Source of the DNA: Sporothrix humicola
Lineage: Eukaryota; Ascomycota; Sordariomycetes; Ophiostomatales; Ophiostomataceae
Direction: 5' to 3'
Length of the DNA: 64,000 nt
NCBI GenBank assembly: GCA_021396245.1
Contig: WNYE01000036.1
Span: forward strand, 124,001-188,000
A program made the position numbers and the translations under genes. Positions 49,030 through 62,800 of this stretch are shown piece by piece (positions within the stretch are counted from its first letter, which is position 1; each line of letters starts with the position of its first letter). The notes under the pieces were generated by a model. It was not told where the DNA came from. It saw only the letters and a list, made by a program, of their open reading frames with translations, and searched no databases.

Positions 49030-50785
49030 ATGCCATACTTTCGTGGCATCGAGCTGTCCATCGTGGCAGCATCTGACCACAGCGTCTTCCCCGAGTACCC
49101 TCACCCCGATGGCTCTTCAGTCAGACTCGACGGTTTGCAGTCGTCGAGATACAATAGTGCCATGTTCTTAAGCCCTCGACGCCGCAGAGAGGTGGACGGC
49201 ACCTTCATGGGCGACGGCCAGCAACATGCCGACCCCAAGATATCCGTTTACATCCCGTCTGCTCCGGGTGAGTAGCCAAACAGTCTGTTTGCAGATATAT
49301 TTGCCTCTAGCTACGACTACTAATATTGATTATGTATAGACACCAACTTTTACTTTCGGTACACCTTTGGCCGGCCCCAGGTCGGGCACAATTACCTGTT
49401 CTTTCTGGTCATCATCAACGGTCGCCATGTGGTGTCCTGGGGCACCGAGCTCTCCGAGACAACGGTCGGTGTTGCACACCAAGCTCTCTTCCAGCCCTCG
49501 GCACACTACCAGCACAATGACAACGGCGTCATTATGACCGAGTACGGTATTGAATCTCGCTGCTTCCGCTTCGTGAACCACGGATCTGGCGAAACATCCG
49601 TTGCCAACGATGGTGGTCTCATCCAAGTGCAGGTCTACCGGGCAAGATCGAGACGCAGAATTGCGCCGCATCCCGAGGAGTACCGTGGCGGTGATAACTA
49701 CGGCATTGCGTGAGTGTCCCATTTGCCTTTCCTATCACCGTGTTTGCCTTTCTAACGAAAACAGTCTCATTAGCAACGGCCTCTTAGAGAACCCCGAAAC
49801 GGCAGACTACTACAACTACCACTTGATCGACGCAGCGGACGAGCCCTACGCTACATTTCGATTCCATTACCGGTCGTGGGAGAACCTGACACTGCTTCAT
49901 TTGGCACCCGATGACAAGCCAGAGTTCCTCACTGCAACCCCGTCAAAGACAGGTGGTGAAGAACAGAACAATGCTGGCTTTGATTTCTCTGCCAATGCAA
50001 GTGGCCGGGCCCAGACCCAGCAGGCATCGCCGTCGACGCAGAGCCCAAGCAACTTTGCCGTCGGGGGTCCTATGAGCCGCCGGACGGAGAGGCCTCTCCC
50101 GGCACTGCCTATACGCCGCAAGAGCCTTCCCAGTTTCAAGATTGGGCCTGAAGAAGATACAGAAATTCAAGAGGAGCACAGTGCAGACGATCCCCCGAGT
50201 GATGACACGTTTGGGTCAGCAGCAGAGCACCGTGTTCAACATCCCCGGAAGATATCGGCAGCATCCAAGAGCTCGGCCACGTCTAACGTCTCTATTGCAA
50301 AGTCGCTGGAGGCCTATGCCGACGGCGAGGACGGCCTGTTGGTCGACACCATGGAGTTTGGCTCCGCGGTCAAGCTGGAGACTGTCTACCAAGGCAAAGC
50401 CAAGGAAAAGGAAAAGGAACCGAGTCCAGCCTCACCCATATCTATCGCTGGGGCCCCAGGCACCATGAGCGGTGATGATACACTTTTTGGTACTGGGCCA
50501 CCATTTACACCTTGCACCGACCGCCTTGCTGTCCCTCCCCTGAGAACAAGACCCAGGGCGATTTATGTGGCCCCGTTCACGGACAACCTTTGCAAGCGCG
50601 AGATGGCACCGCCTCCTGGGTCGCCGCCACGGCGTCGCAGCCGCCGGGTCACTCTCGATCCAGGTCCGAGAAGCAGCAGCCGGGGAAGCAGTGGAAGCAG
50701 AAGCAGATCGAGGCCCAGACGGACGACGCTGGGTGGCAGCCTGGACTCGAGATACCAGCCATTCTTCATGGACGAAGATCAATAG
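49030..50785 (+). CDS. Conserved fungal protein of unknown function with an Arg/Ser-rich basic tail
   Basis: Three exons, 49,030-49,267, 49,340-49,709 and 49,765-50,785, encode 542 residues. The introns (72 and 55 nt) have GTGAGT donors; the second has branch CTAAC. Nearer AGs in intron 1 were rejected because only the one at 49,338-49,339 preserves the frame into TNFYFRYTFGRPQ. Residues 1 to about 270 look like one folded, beta-rich domain: MPYFRGIELSIVAASDHSVF, KISVYIPSAPG, NYLFFLVIINGRHVVSWGTE, GLIQVQVYRARSRRR and EPYATFRFHYRSWENLTLL. The layout resembles fungal DUF7918-type proteins, but I could not confirm this. It is not a velvet domain. The C-terminal half is disordered and Ser/Pro/acidic, ending in an Arg/Ser-rich basic segment (about 490-525) and an acidic DEDQ end, which suggests nuclear or RNA association by inference only. 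Confidence 0.88.
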
Positions 50786-53700
50786 AGGGAGTGGGTAGCA
50801 AGGTGCCCGAGTGGGTACAAGTTGTGTCGACGGAGATGACCAAGAATGGAAGGCCAACAAAAGACAGCCAATGCAGGTGTGTGAGGATGGTTTAAACTCA
50901 GCGGTTGCCGCTCCGGGCGCGGCTCAGCATCGAATAACGTGAGTCCAAAAGAGCGGACGGGGCTGCCGAATTCAGACACGAAATACAACCCACCCATCTC
51001 GGACACTTGTTTGTTTTTCTACCGGGAGTGGGTGTGATGAGCATTAGACGTTGCGTCAGAATTCCGGTGCCTCAGGATATTAGGAGGTCACAAGATATTA
51101 GGAAATTAGGACGAGAATAAAATAAAAGGAAAAAAGATAAAATGAAAAAAAGGTCCAACCAAATTAAAGGGATATGTGTGAACCCAGAAAGCCCAAAGAA
51201 CAGCCTTGCTGCCTGGCGTGACGCGGCTCTTTTTGGGGTCTGGTTTCGTATCAAGAAGCACCCCCTCCCTCTTCAGTCAACCCAGTCGACCGGAGCAAAG
51301 GCCTGGCCAGGCACGGAGCTGTTACGAGTGCGACGTGCGTGTGGGATGCACCAGTTCAGGAAATAAGGTATGGTCCATGGGTATGTATGTATGTGGGTTT
51401 CCCGTAACCAAGGCTTCGGGATGGCCCGTCTGAAGTGTGATGCTTGTTCTTTGTGCCTCTGTCTGTCCTCTGTACCTGCACCTTGCTTACTTACCGTTTT
51501 CCTGTTCAAGCTTTTGTATCTTATTTTGAGTTTCCAGAGAAAACGTAAGACACCGGTCCTTTTCCGTCTTTGTCTTTGTTACAGCTTTGTTGCGGCCTCG
51601 CCTGGTCTGTGCCTTGGTGTGTGTAGCTCGTACGGAGTACGGAGCAAGGTAAGGCTTGCATGACACTCCGTTATGTCTCTGCCTGGCTCAGCCCTACCAC
51701 ACATCATCCATCATCCTCCGTTCGACAAGACCTGGCCAGACCAAAAGAAGAGAAAAACGTGAGATGGGAAGCCACTTTTTAACTTTCGGTTCCCCTTCTA
51801 GACCAATGTGCTGTCCAACGTCTTGTCTTTCCGCCTCACGTTTTGCCTCTCATCACCAAGTGCCGAACGTCCAAAACGGCGTCCCCTATTCGTGGGGTTT
51901 GTGTGATTCCCGGATAACATGGAATATCGATGATTTGCTACGGATGTGGGGGTGAACATAACGGTGCCTGAGCTTTGGTACGTGGCAAGGCAAGGCTGAG
52001 GCCAGGCTGAGGCAACACAAAGGATGAGAATTGGATGTTGCGATATGCCGGCCTAGCTGGCATACAACAAACATCTCAAAACATAATAACAGAACAACGA
52101 ATATCGACATCATGAGAACCTTGTAGTGATGATGCCTTGAGGACAAAGCCTTTGTTTGTGATACTCGTAATAGGGCCGACGTATACCAGCCCAGGCCGAC
52201 AACATATCAACCTGCAAGATGTGAGAATGATGCATGATACACGATGAGTGTACGTCTTGTGTTGCGTCAAACACCAGAAGCTTCAATGAGAGTTCTTCCA
52301 GATGCAATGGAACTATTCCATGGCACAAAAAGAAAACTAAGGACCATCCAAAGACAAAGAGATGAGGCAGCAATGCTCTGTCCTCTGTGGTACACGCGGC
52401 GGGCTGTACTGCACTGCAGTGTGCATTGTGCATTGTGCGCAGCAGCAGCTTTAGACTCATCCTCTTGTGAGATGTGGAAGAAAAGAGACAGCCACACGCC
52501 GTTGCATCAGCCAAAAAGGGTGGAAATCATGACATCAAACAGCTGTCGTCACGGCTGCCCACCATCAAACCCAAGGCCACACGTTTTTTTGCTGCCTTGA
52601 GCATCCCACTCGGGGCTCGGACTCGATGCTCTCTGCGCTCCGTTTGGCTGGCTCTGACAGCTTGTCGCGCCAAGACAGCGTCCTTCGAGCACGTGTCTTC
52701 GTGTTGGCACTGGCCGACACGAAATTCCACCAAACCAGCTAGCAAAAACTGGGGAAACTGTCACAAAGAAACATAAAAACGTTCATGTCCCAGAGGGCAG
52801 GCGTCAGGGAACGGAGTCGAAAAAAGAGAGAGAAACGGGATCTGGATGTCTCGAAAATGCTCGAAAGGTGAGGGGGGAGAGCTCGAAGCTGGTGAGATCC
52901 AGAAAGTCCAGAAGCCAGAAGCCAAATTGGCAGAGAAGGCAGGCGAGGCAGGGAAGGGAGAAAGTCGGCACGCGCCCCCGTCGGACACGGGCAAGCTGTA
53001 AGTACCGGCCGCCGCTGCTTACTTTTTGAACGGTCAGAGAGATTCTGGCAGAGAAAGAATGTGTCCTATTGGTACGGAGCTGGTATTTCCTCGTGTTTTC
53101 GGTGCTGTGATTGGCCGTGCGCACCCTTGTCCCTTCCCCATTCGGCGATTTGACGCGCGAAAGTAAAGCTGGGCTGGGTAGGGAAAACGGGCGGAAACTG
53201 CGAGCCCTTCGCTTCGAGCCTTCCTTCTTCGCCAAAAAACGGTGCTTCGCGGTTTCCCTCGACAAGGTTTGAAGGAAGTTATGACTCCCCGCGCATACCC
53301 TTTTTGGCAGAGGCTCGGGCAGACCTAACGACCGGCGGTGTGCTGTGAATGCCCGTTTCGTATTCTTTTTCAGAGAATCACACAAACCTTCACACACACA
53401 GAAGAAAACATCGCGTGCCTGTAACTACGAGAGGCTGCACTGTGGCTTTCACGCGCCGTTTTAATCGACCGCTGTGCTTCGAACTGCACACAATGAATGG
53501 CATGTCGAGCCATCCCTGCCAAGCCGGGGAGCAACAGATGATCCACAGGTCAATGTTAAAATACGTCAAAAGTCAAAAGTGACAAAGTCAATGTCAAGTC
53601 AAAAGGGTATCTCTGGGGATGAAAGGAACCGGCTCTGGCCTTGTGTGTTAGGCAGCAACATTTCCCGTGAACCTTTTGATATTGGCGCTGTTTCGCTTTT

Positions 53701-56700
53701 CCCGCCTTTTCGTTCACGTCAAGACAGCTCCTGCCCCCAATTGAGCGTGGTTTCGGGGAAATTGGGGGCGGTCGCGCCAGCAAAAGTAAGATACTACTCG
53801 ATACGTCGTACTTGCAGGAGAATGCAGATATGGAAGGAGCTACGGGCGCTACGGGATCTTTCCTTGGGAAAAGGCAAAGCGTTGATGCTCTTGCTCAGGT
53901 TTGAGGGATTTGGCGACGTGCAGAAGGAGCGACCGGCCAAGGCGTGGATAGGGACGCAACCTGAGGCAGGCGAGGCAGGCATAGTAAGGCAATGTGACTC
54001 GTGTGAGAGAGGCTGTTCACTAATACGGAAGTACTCATCATTACGTTGTGGCTCCTTCCTTGCAGGATGACTGTCCAAACGACGTATGGCACTTGCAAGT
54101 TCTGCTTCTTTTGTCATCTCCAAGCCTTTCGCACTTTTACCCTTTCGCCTTTTTTTCGTGCCCGTCTCATCCTTCACTCCTTCACGGCCCACGATCGAGT
54201 CGCATAGCTAAATATCGTCATGGCTGCGGCCCCATCGTGCACATGGTTTGCATGTCCCCAGTTCTTTGGACTCCATTCTGCACTCTGCATTTCCGCCGTC
54301 ACTGTGGACGGGGATGAATTCCAGAAAACACCAAGAAAACACCACGGCGGGCACTAACATCCACACATCTCCGGCAGTGAGTCATCCTGGGTGGCTCCCT
54401 GACTCCGTATTTAATGTGGTGCATATTGCATCCGCATTGGCAAGTCTTACAAAAACCGCGAGAATGCCAAAGGGCTTGAAAAAGCGCATCCGACCGCATT
54501 TGACCGCATCTCCATTTGCGTGGGTGTCAAGGAGTCCCGTTTTAAAAAATTTGGTGTATATCGGGTCGCCTGTCGCGTCTCGCTTGACCTTGTCTAACCC
54601 GCGGGACGTCCCATTTTGTTCAGTTCAGTTCGGTGCCAATGAAGCAGTTCTTATTCAAGTGATTCAGAAATTCAGAATTGTGATGCCCACACCCCTCTTC
54701 AACAGCCTCGCAGACACCCCCAGTCCCAGCCCCGGCCTGTTTCCTTTGATCGGTATTCCGCCATGCCCCCTGGTCTCTCTTCTTGGGGTGTGGTCGGTCG
54801 ACCGTTCCAGGTCCTGGTCCCCTCTATTCTTGTTCCTGACTCCTCATCCATCCCTTGGCTTCTCCTCCTCTTTTCTTCATTTCTTTCCTGTCCCTCCCGC
54901 TGTCCGACTTCTCTTCGTCCTGACTGATCTTGTGACAGCGCAAATTTTATCTTTGATATGCTCAGTGAGCCTTCCAGCCCTGTAAGAGGAGAACCTCAAA
55001 CCTCTTTGGGAGATATGCCGTTCCTGATTGTTCCTGATTTCCCTGGCTTTCCTGATTGTTCCTGGATACTCCTCATTTTTGTCCCTTTTTGTCGTATTTT
55101 GTCTTTATTTCCCTCTTCCGTTTGTCCTCCTGTCATTTCCATTTCATTTCCTCTTTTCGTCTGTTTCGTAATCCATTTTCGAGTCGCCCAAAATGGCTCG
55201 TCCAAGCATCAAAGAACCCAAAAAAGCTCCCGCTAATACCCTTCCCCCAAACCTCCCAAACCGCCCCAAACGACGTCACCTGGCAGCTGCCAGCTTCTGG
55301 GTCCAGCACGGTTAAGCGGCGAGCTCGCCGGTTTGCGCCGTCGACAGGGGTTCTTTTTTGGGGGGTGGGCTGGCTTCTTTTCTTCTTTTGTTCTAGCTCC
55401 GATCTGGTTTGTTCCTCATCTTTTTCTTCGCGTTTCGTTTTTGGGGGTCTTGGGACAACATTTGGGGCATTTTTTGGCTTGGTTTTTTATTTTGATTTTG
55501 ATTTCTTGGGTCCTTTCTGAGGATTCAAATTTGGGATTTGGGGTTACTTGTCATCTTTGCAATTGTCAATGCTACTGTTGGTTCTTTGGATTGGAATACA
55601 TTCGTACACTCAGTAATACCTCGACCGGTCTTGTACTCCCGTATATCGTATCTTGACTGCAACCAAACTGCACTGCCACGCCTCATTTCTTTTGGTTTTC
55701 TTTTCGGTTTCCTTTTCGTTGCTTTCGTTTTCTCGTTTCGGCCAGCCTGTCTTTTTCGCTCAAGATTGTCTCGGCGTCGGTCGCCTTTGTTATATTTTGA
55801 GTGGGAAAGAGGAAAGGCCAGTTTGATTTTATGTAAGTCGCGTTTGGGGTTGCAGATTCAGAGTCGTTGCCAAGATGCACGTTCTGGCTAGAACAGTCTT
55901 CTCCTAGTTCTTCGATATTCGTATTTCGTATCAACCCCTTCCGCGTTCAGATGTACTCCGTACAGAGTGCGGAATTCAAAGAATATTCACAAGTGCAGGT
56001 GCATTTAGAGTGCATGCTGTATGCAGCAAGTCAAGAGCCTCGTTCACAAACAGCAAATGTCCGATTAAGGTTTGGTCTGTTCTAGTATTCTGCGCGCGAT
56101 ATGATGCAGTATGATGCACGATGTATTTTGTACCTTTTTTCTATGCGGTGGTTATCACACACAGAAATATACGTCCGTTATTTAACTGTGCTTCAGAAAA
56201 AGGGCTGCCTGGAGATCGTTGCACGGGGTACGGAGTTGAAGCTGAGGAGAGAGAGTGTGCTGCAAGATCTGAAGCACATTTTACTCTGTCCTTTTTCTCT
56301 CTTCGAATCCCATTTGTATGGAACCCTCCCTTGCGTGGATGCTCATTTTATTCCTCGAGGCTGTGCTCGAGACGGCGCCTATCCCATTACAAAACGACCC
56401 AAGGCTACTGGCATGGAACGCGTCGTATTGGACAACATACGCTTGGGCTTTGAAACGAATATCACATTACTCGTGTGTCCTGGCAGTCCATACGACGAAA
56501 AGGGAAACGGGAAAATAAATATCGACAAGTACGTAGACAGCTTGGCATCGGCAGCAATAAACAGCTTCGTGACATGAAGCTTGAAATGGCTTAGAGGAAA
56601 ACCACGAACCTTCGTCCAGCATGCGTTCTTCTGTTTAGTGAGGATCTAAGACTAGAGACGTTACAATGCCAAGATGGAAGAGAAATAGAAGAACAGTGCA

Positions 56701-59700
56701 AGATAAAAATAAGTTTTTGAAAGTTGAAAGTATTTTGTATTTTTAGGAATAACGAGTTGTCTTTCTCAAATTGTGAGCAGCAGGTCAAGCTTCACAAAAT
56801 ATAATAGGGATAGCGAGAGTTCTCATCCTGTCCCACGATGAAATGGCAACCAGCCCCACGGTGGGCCTAAATGGGCGCGATGTCCCGCTGCTGCGGCACG
56901 CTCTTTTCCTCTTTCTTTCTTCTTTGCAATGTTCTATTCTTCCATGTGGGATTTTAATTAGTTAGGTAAGATCAAGTGCAGGTTTGTGCTTTGTATTCCA
57001 TATATTTTTGGTGTGTTACGGAGGATTACCGCCGCGGGATTTCCCTGCATTTCTCTTGGTGCTTTTCTGTGGCTTTTATTTCATCTTTGTTTCGCTGTTT
57101 GGCTGTTCCTTTTCTTTTTCTTGCGTCCCGTCGCGTTTTCTTCCCTTGCGCACCCACCAGCCCATCCCACTTTCAATGGCAATGAGGCTGGCCAGCCTTG
57201 GGACTTAAAAGGCAGTTGGGAGGATTTTGCATGGGCACGGGACCCAAGCAAAAACGATCAAGAATAAAAATAAATAAACGACAAGGTTTAAGGGATATGG
57301 GCCGGAGAAAGAAGAGTTGTTACGTATTAAGACCAACCAGAGCAAGGTAAATCCGTTTTTCAATATCGAAAATCAATTATCGGCAGTATTAACAAGCGAA
57401 CGCCAAAAACAATGGGTCGGATCAATCCTTTGAACTGCTTTCATAGAGTATGACGATGAAAGACGTTTTAAAGACCTCTATTATGTGTTTCTGACAAAAG
57501 AGACGATCACGACTCTTTGACAAATATTCAAATCCGTTGTCACTTTGTTTTTCTAAATGTACACCCGACAAGACGTAGGCAGGTCCGCAGTCCAAACGCG
57601 AGGCAAATTGATTGCTCCGTAGTCCGTTTTCACTGCTCCGTACCCGTACCCGTACCCGCTCCACGATCGACATCGCGCCTCGCCATGGGTTTTGTCCGAC
57701 TATTTCAAAAGGCTCGGTACTCGTGCTTCTGTGTGCCCGTTACAGCACCCACCGCTCGTTTTCGTACTCGCCAATCGATGAAGATTCCTACGATCTTGTG
57801 ATTTGTCCAGTCCCAGTATCCTTGGCTTTTAGCATGTGTATGTCAGCACATCGATCTCACTCCTCATATCCCCTGCGCCTCAGACAAGTTTTTCGTGTTC
57901 TTGTGTCTCGTTTAATCTGTTCTTTATTATTCCATTTGCCCAGCGAGTTTTACTTCACGATCGCTCGGTAACTGGAGTAGATGTCCTCCGCAGCGAGCGG
58001 CCGACTCCGGTATGGCGTTGATGATAAGTGATTACGAGATTCATCATACGCCCTCCGATCTGTGACACAAAATCAAAAAAGGACAGTCAAAAAGGCGGGA
58101 TCAGTGCCTGGCTTGCGGCTCCAAAAACCTTAAATGCCGTGCCTAGAAAAAAGAGTACATGTGTAAAAGTACTTTTTACTGCCCCCGTGCTCACACCGAT
58201 GACATGTGCACTCTCCGTTTATTCGCTGTTAATCATCCTGATTTACTCACCCCTGGCTGGCTAATTCTACTTTCTCACCCACCGTTGTACGTCGTAGTGG
58301 TGGCTTTTTTTTCCATCCCATCCTGTGCGGCTTTGACGTTGTGTTATTTTAGCGAGCCTGGCGTCTAGGCATGCTCCTCATCACAGATAAGTTCCTATTA
58401 CCAGAGCTCCAAGAGGTCAGAAAATATGGATGCCTAATCAATGTGATGCTTTCAGTGGGAATTTTGTTCTAAATTATCGTTGTTTTTCTCAAACAAGCCA
58501 GGCCACTGCGCCTTTGAAACGGTCTGGTGGGAATGATGGAGCAGTTCTCAGTACGACAGGGGTACAAGATGGAGAATGGATTTTAACACCCTTTTCTTTC
58601 CTCCGAACGGTTTCATTTGTCCTTCCAAACTCGGTGTTAACGTCGTCAACGCCGTTTGTTGGCGTGAGAAAGTCGGGAAATCCGAAAATCAGAAATAGAA
58701 GAATAGGACACAAATCTCAAATAGAGAATCCTTCCAGCCTTTGTCCTACGAGCCCTATCTATACAAGCCAAGCTCGCCAGGATACAAAATACCAGTGAGA
58801 AGTGAGATTTAAAGGTAGGTGTTGATGTAGATGTACAAGTCAAGTATGGATGGCCAGGACAATCTCAGACAGACAAGTCCTACAGCCCTAGGAACAAGAC
58901 CCGCCTGCCTGGCCTGGCCCTGCAAAATCCGCAAAAACCGGTCTGTCGACTCAACGGCGTGGCTCTCGATCGCGCCCGCCGAACAAATAAGAATGAGAAT
59001 TGGCAAACAACAAAGAACAATTCAGAAATAAGGGTTTCTTGACGTCCCGCACTACACCCCATGGAGTAACCCGTACACCTTTTTGCACCCATTTTGTATC
59101 AAAGTAGACGCTCCAGTAGATGCTATCGATTGAAAACGCCCGAGCAAAAGGGCGGCCAAATGGCGATCCATTAAAACCTGCGCGTCACTGTCGGCCCAGC
59201 CCTGTCGACCTGCCCGCCAGTTGGTGTTCTTTTGTGTTCTAAACGTTTGCGAGAATGAGTCTGCGACATTTGTAGTCCAAAAAATAGTGGCCGATCCGCC
59301 AATCTTTGCCTGACGTCGGACTCAACTGACTCTGTCCCATGTCGAACTTGTGAGATAGTACGCACCCGTAGCCTTCTCCATATTTTCGTTCCCATTTTTA
59401 TTTCTTTCATAACATTTTAGAATTTCAAATACGCTTTTATTTTGGTCCCTTTGTACCTATCCCTGTGTAACCGCTACAATCCGCTGCCATCCGCTCGCCG
59501 GTGAATTTTATTTTCTGTCCTGCAGGGCCCGTGTCGAGATCTCCAATGGACTCGAATATGGGAATGCAACGGACCTGGCTTGTCTTTCTTTTTTTCGCGC
59601 GTAGTACGCTGTACGTTGCAAATATACAAGTTTGTATCTCACTTTCCTCACTTGCCGCTCGGGTCGTCTCGGGGGGTAATAGCGAGAATCTACGGGGTTG

Positions 59701-59838
59701 TCGTAGGGCGTGACAGTTGGCAGGTGCGGGCTGTTGCAGGTCGGTGCAGACTCGAACGTGCCTTCCTAATTGCAAGCAATAACTTGACAAAAGCTCCTCA
59801 TTGCTTCGCTCTGCCGCCAATGCCACTTATGTAACTCT

Positions 59839-59894
59839 GCAATCGTGCAATCGTGCAATCGTGCAATCGTGCAATCGTGCAATCGTGCAATCGT
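59839..59894. repeat. 8-bp tandem repeat, seven copies
   Basis: Seven perfect copies of GCAATCGT, directly followed by GTACGGAGTA, a copy of the dispersed 9-mer. Perfect identity suggests recent expansion. Confidence 0.95.
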
Positions 59895-62800
59895 GTACGG
59901 AGTAATCCTTCGCCTTATGGAGTGCAACGGTCCTATGTAGCCGCACTTCGCCCGGCGCAGCCCGAGCAGCATATCGTATGCGCGGTCAGGAAGAATTGGA
60001 TGAAGTAAAAAGAAACAAAAAAAAGAGAAGAGAAGCAAAGCAAAGCAACACGAATTAAGTAAGTACCTTTGTAACTCGCTCCTTCCTCCCTTTTCTCGTC
60101 CTGACCTCCTTCCTCGCACGAGTCTCGTCCAGTGCCTGCCCGACTCCACGCCCCGGCGCCTCTGCGGCGGCAGCAAGAGCCCGCCTTATTAGCCTCCCAT
60201 CCATGGCCCTGGTCCAACACGGTTGGAACTATCCCCCATACGGGCTTACACCACCGTAGTGGCTCCTGCCCACACCCACCCCCTGGTTCCGCTGTGACTA
60301 ACACCTGCCCCCCAAGTCCACTTGGCTTGTGTTCCTTGGTGTGCACCCTTGACGAACCACTGCCGTGCTTGCTGTGCTTTAACACAATGTATCCTTTTGC
60401 TGTGTTTTGTCTCCTGAAGATACTTCTTTTCAGCACAGGTTTGATTTGCTTTGATTTTCTTGTTGCTTTCACCCTCTCTTTTTCTCTTTTCTTATTTTCT
60501 GTTTAACGTAGCATGGGAGCGCCAGTCCATTTAATTCTCTCGTTCTTGGCTTTCGACTTTCCCAAATGGGCGTTTAGAACCTCGTTTTGTCATGTCGTTC
60601 TCGTTCTTTTTCTTCCTGACGTTGCTTGCATGCTTGTTCCTACCCCGTCTCGCCTATTTTGCCCAAGCCTTTCTCTTCCGCCGGCCGGCGCTCCGTGCTT
60701 TCTTTATTTTCCTTTTTTTTTTCTCTTGTCACAAGACACTTTCATCCATGAAGGTAGTCTGAACTCCATTGTCTTGTAGATTATCCTGCACATATGCAAG
60801 TCACCGCTACTGTTGTCCCATCCCGTCTCCGTTGAATGCAGTGTCTCTCGTCTTTCTCATCCTCGTGTTATGCCGTCAGTCGTCTTGTGCTTCTCTTATT
60901 TGCATTTGTTGTTTTGGGTTTTGATTTCTCCTGTGCTCCTCGAGTTTATTCTTCCTCGGGATCCTGCCTTTTCCAGAAAGCCGGCATCCTTCCCATTCCT
61001 GCTGTTGTATTGCCCTTCTTTTTGCCATCTGCTCTTTCCTCTTCCTGCTCCTGCCTTTTCCCTCCGCTCGAAAGCTCCTTCCGTTCGGGATCAACGCCGG
61101 GGAAGGAACAATTGCAAACCAAAACTTAACACTAACGGCGCTCGTCATTGCTCCTGCCGCCATCTGATAAAAACACCGTTTGCTCTTTCCTATTTACTCT
61201 AATCGCCTCCCCGTCAGCCCCTTTTTCCCTCGACCCCCAGATCTCGTCTCCCTGCTTTCAAGACTTCTTCTTTCCCTTTCAACCTAATCATTTCCAACAT
61301 CACCAAACGGTACGTACATTTTATTGTCGGTTTCCATTTGTTTTGTTTCGTCCCTCTCTCCAATCCGTGCTACTTCCTTTGACCCCCCGGTCGCGTCTAT
61401 GACGGCCGATGTGGCTATGGCATCCGCCAGACTTGAATCTCAATCTCCACCCGAGCTTGTTCCAAAACGAACCTCTTCTCGCGCACCGTCCCTTTTGGGA
61501 TTTGTTTATTTCGCTGCCTTAACAGCATACGCAACACAATCTCCCGCCTCAACCTACGGCCCACGTTCTCTTTTCATTACAGTTTATCTTTTACCCTTCC
61601 TATTTAGGAATTTCGGGGTATTCTGCTCTTTTTTATTTCTTTATTTTATTTTGTTTTTACTTGTTCCCGCTCGGAACTTTCAGACTGCCGTTCGGGCTTT
61701 TTGACCTCTCTTTCGCGATTATTGTTGGTTCTGCTCGCAACATTCACACGGGGTATTCGGTTCATATCCGTCTGAGAAGGACACCCACTGTGTGTTTTGC
61801 CTCGCTTCTGTTATTCTGCTTTGCTGCATCGCGTTCTCCATTCTCCATCCTACTTTGTGTGTATATGTACATCTGCCCTCAAACTCCCGTTAATATCACA
61901 CCACCACCGCCCGCACCTTGCTTTGTCTTTCTCCAACAACATCGATAATATCCTTAGGCAGACTTTTTGGTACCATCGTGCCGTCGTCATTGGCATCGCT
62001 AGTCCTGCGGCTCACGTTTTCTCTCTGCATCTCCCTCCCACCCCACACTGCCATCAACACCCCGGCATCTCATCTCAACCTCATGTAATCAATCCTCTTG
62101 TTCTATTTTGCTGTTAGTCCTGGACGAACTGCCAGAGACGTCAGTAGGGTTTTACTTTGCCTCTTCTCCCGCAGCATCTAAACTGTTCTCGATTCAAACC
62201 CGCAGGTGTGCTTGCACAAGTGGCTTGCACGTTTGTTGACATAGACACACGCCCCCCCTCGTGGCCCTGGCTCCATAGCCTTACCCCCTCCTTTGCTCAT
62301 CTTTTTTCCTTTTTTATTTTCCCTGTTCCTTATTTCCCCTGACGACATCCTTAACCTAAAGTCCCCGTGTATGTCTTACCCTTTCTTCTTCACCCTTTCA
62401 ATGTTTCATTTGCTTCCTTCTTTTTTTTATTCTGCCTTTGATATTGACAGCCGCCTAGCAGAACACGTATCCTCCTTTCCGCCATCCAGCTCTCGATACC
62501 GAGCCTTTCTTCCTCCCCTATCTCTCCCATCACATTCCCATCAATTTGGGAAGTTTATTTTTATAATATTTCACGGTTTTCACCAGCCTTCATATATCCT
62601 TTTTTGGCTGTACGACACACGATCATATCCCTCGATATAGCCCGCCAAAACAGCTGCCTGAGGGCTGAATAGGTAAGCGTCAACACCGACTGGTTTAAGC
62701 TTTTGTATTGGCATTGCTTTCCTTGATCTTCACTTTTCTTCTGTTGTCTACTTTTTGATATTCTCGTGTCTTTTCAAAACCCCTGTTCGTCACACACTCC

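Noticed and set aside
49030..49730. Velvet-family regulator, considered for the gene at 49,030
   Set aside because: The characteristic velvet domain motifs are absent; the conserved-looking blocks fit a different fungal domain.
54248..54985. 245-codon plus-strand frame
   Set aside because: It is rich in Pro/Leu/Ser/Phe, as expected from C/T-rich non-coding DNA, with no motif.
56101..56577. 158-codon frame whose second half looks protein-like
   Set aside because: Segments such as KINIDKYVDSLASAAINSF look plausible, but codon use is not biased, the first half is random, and I recognise no family.
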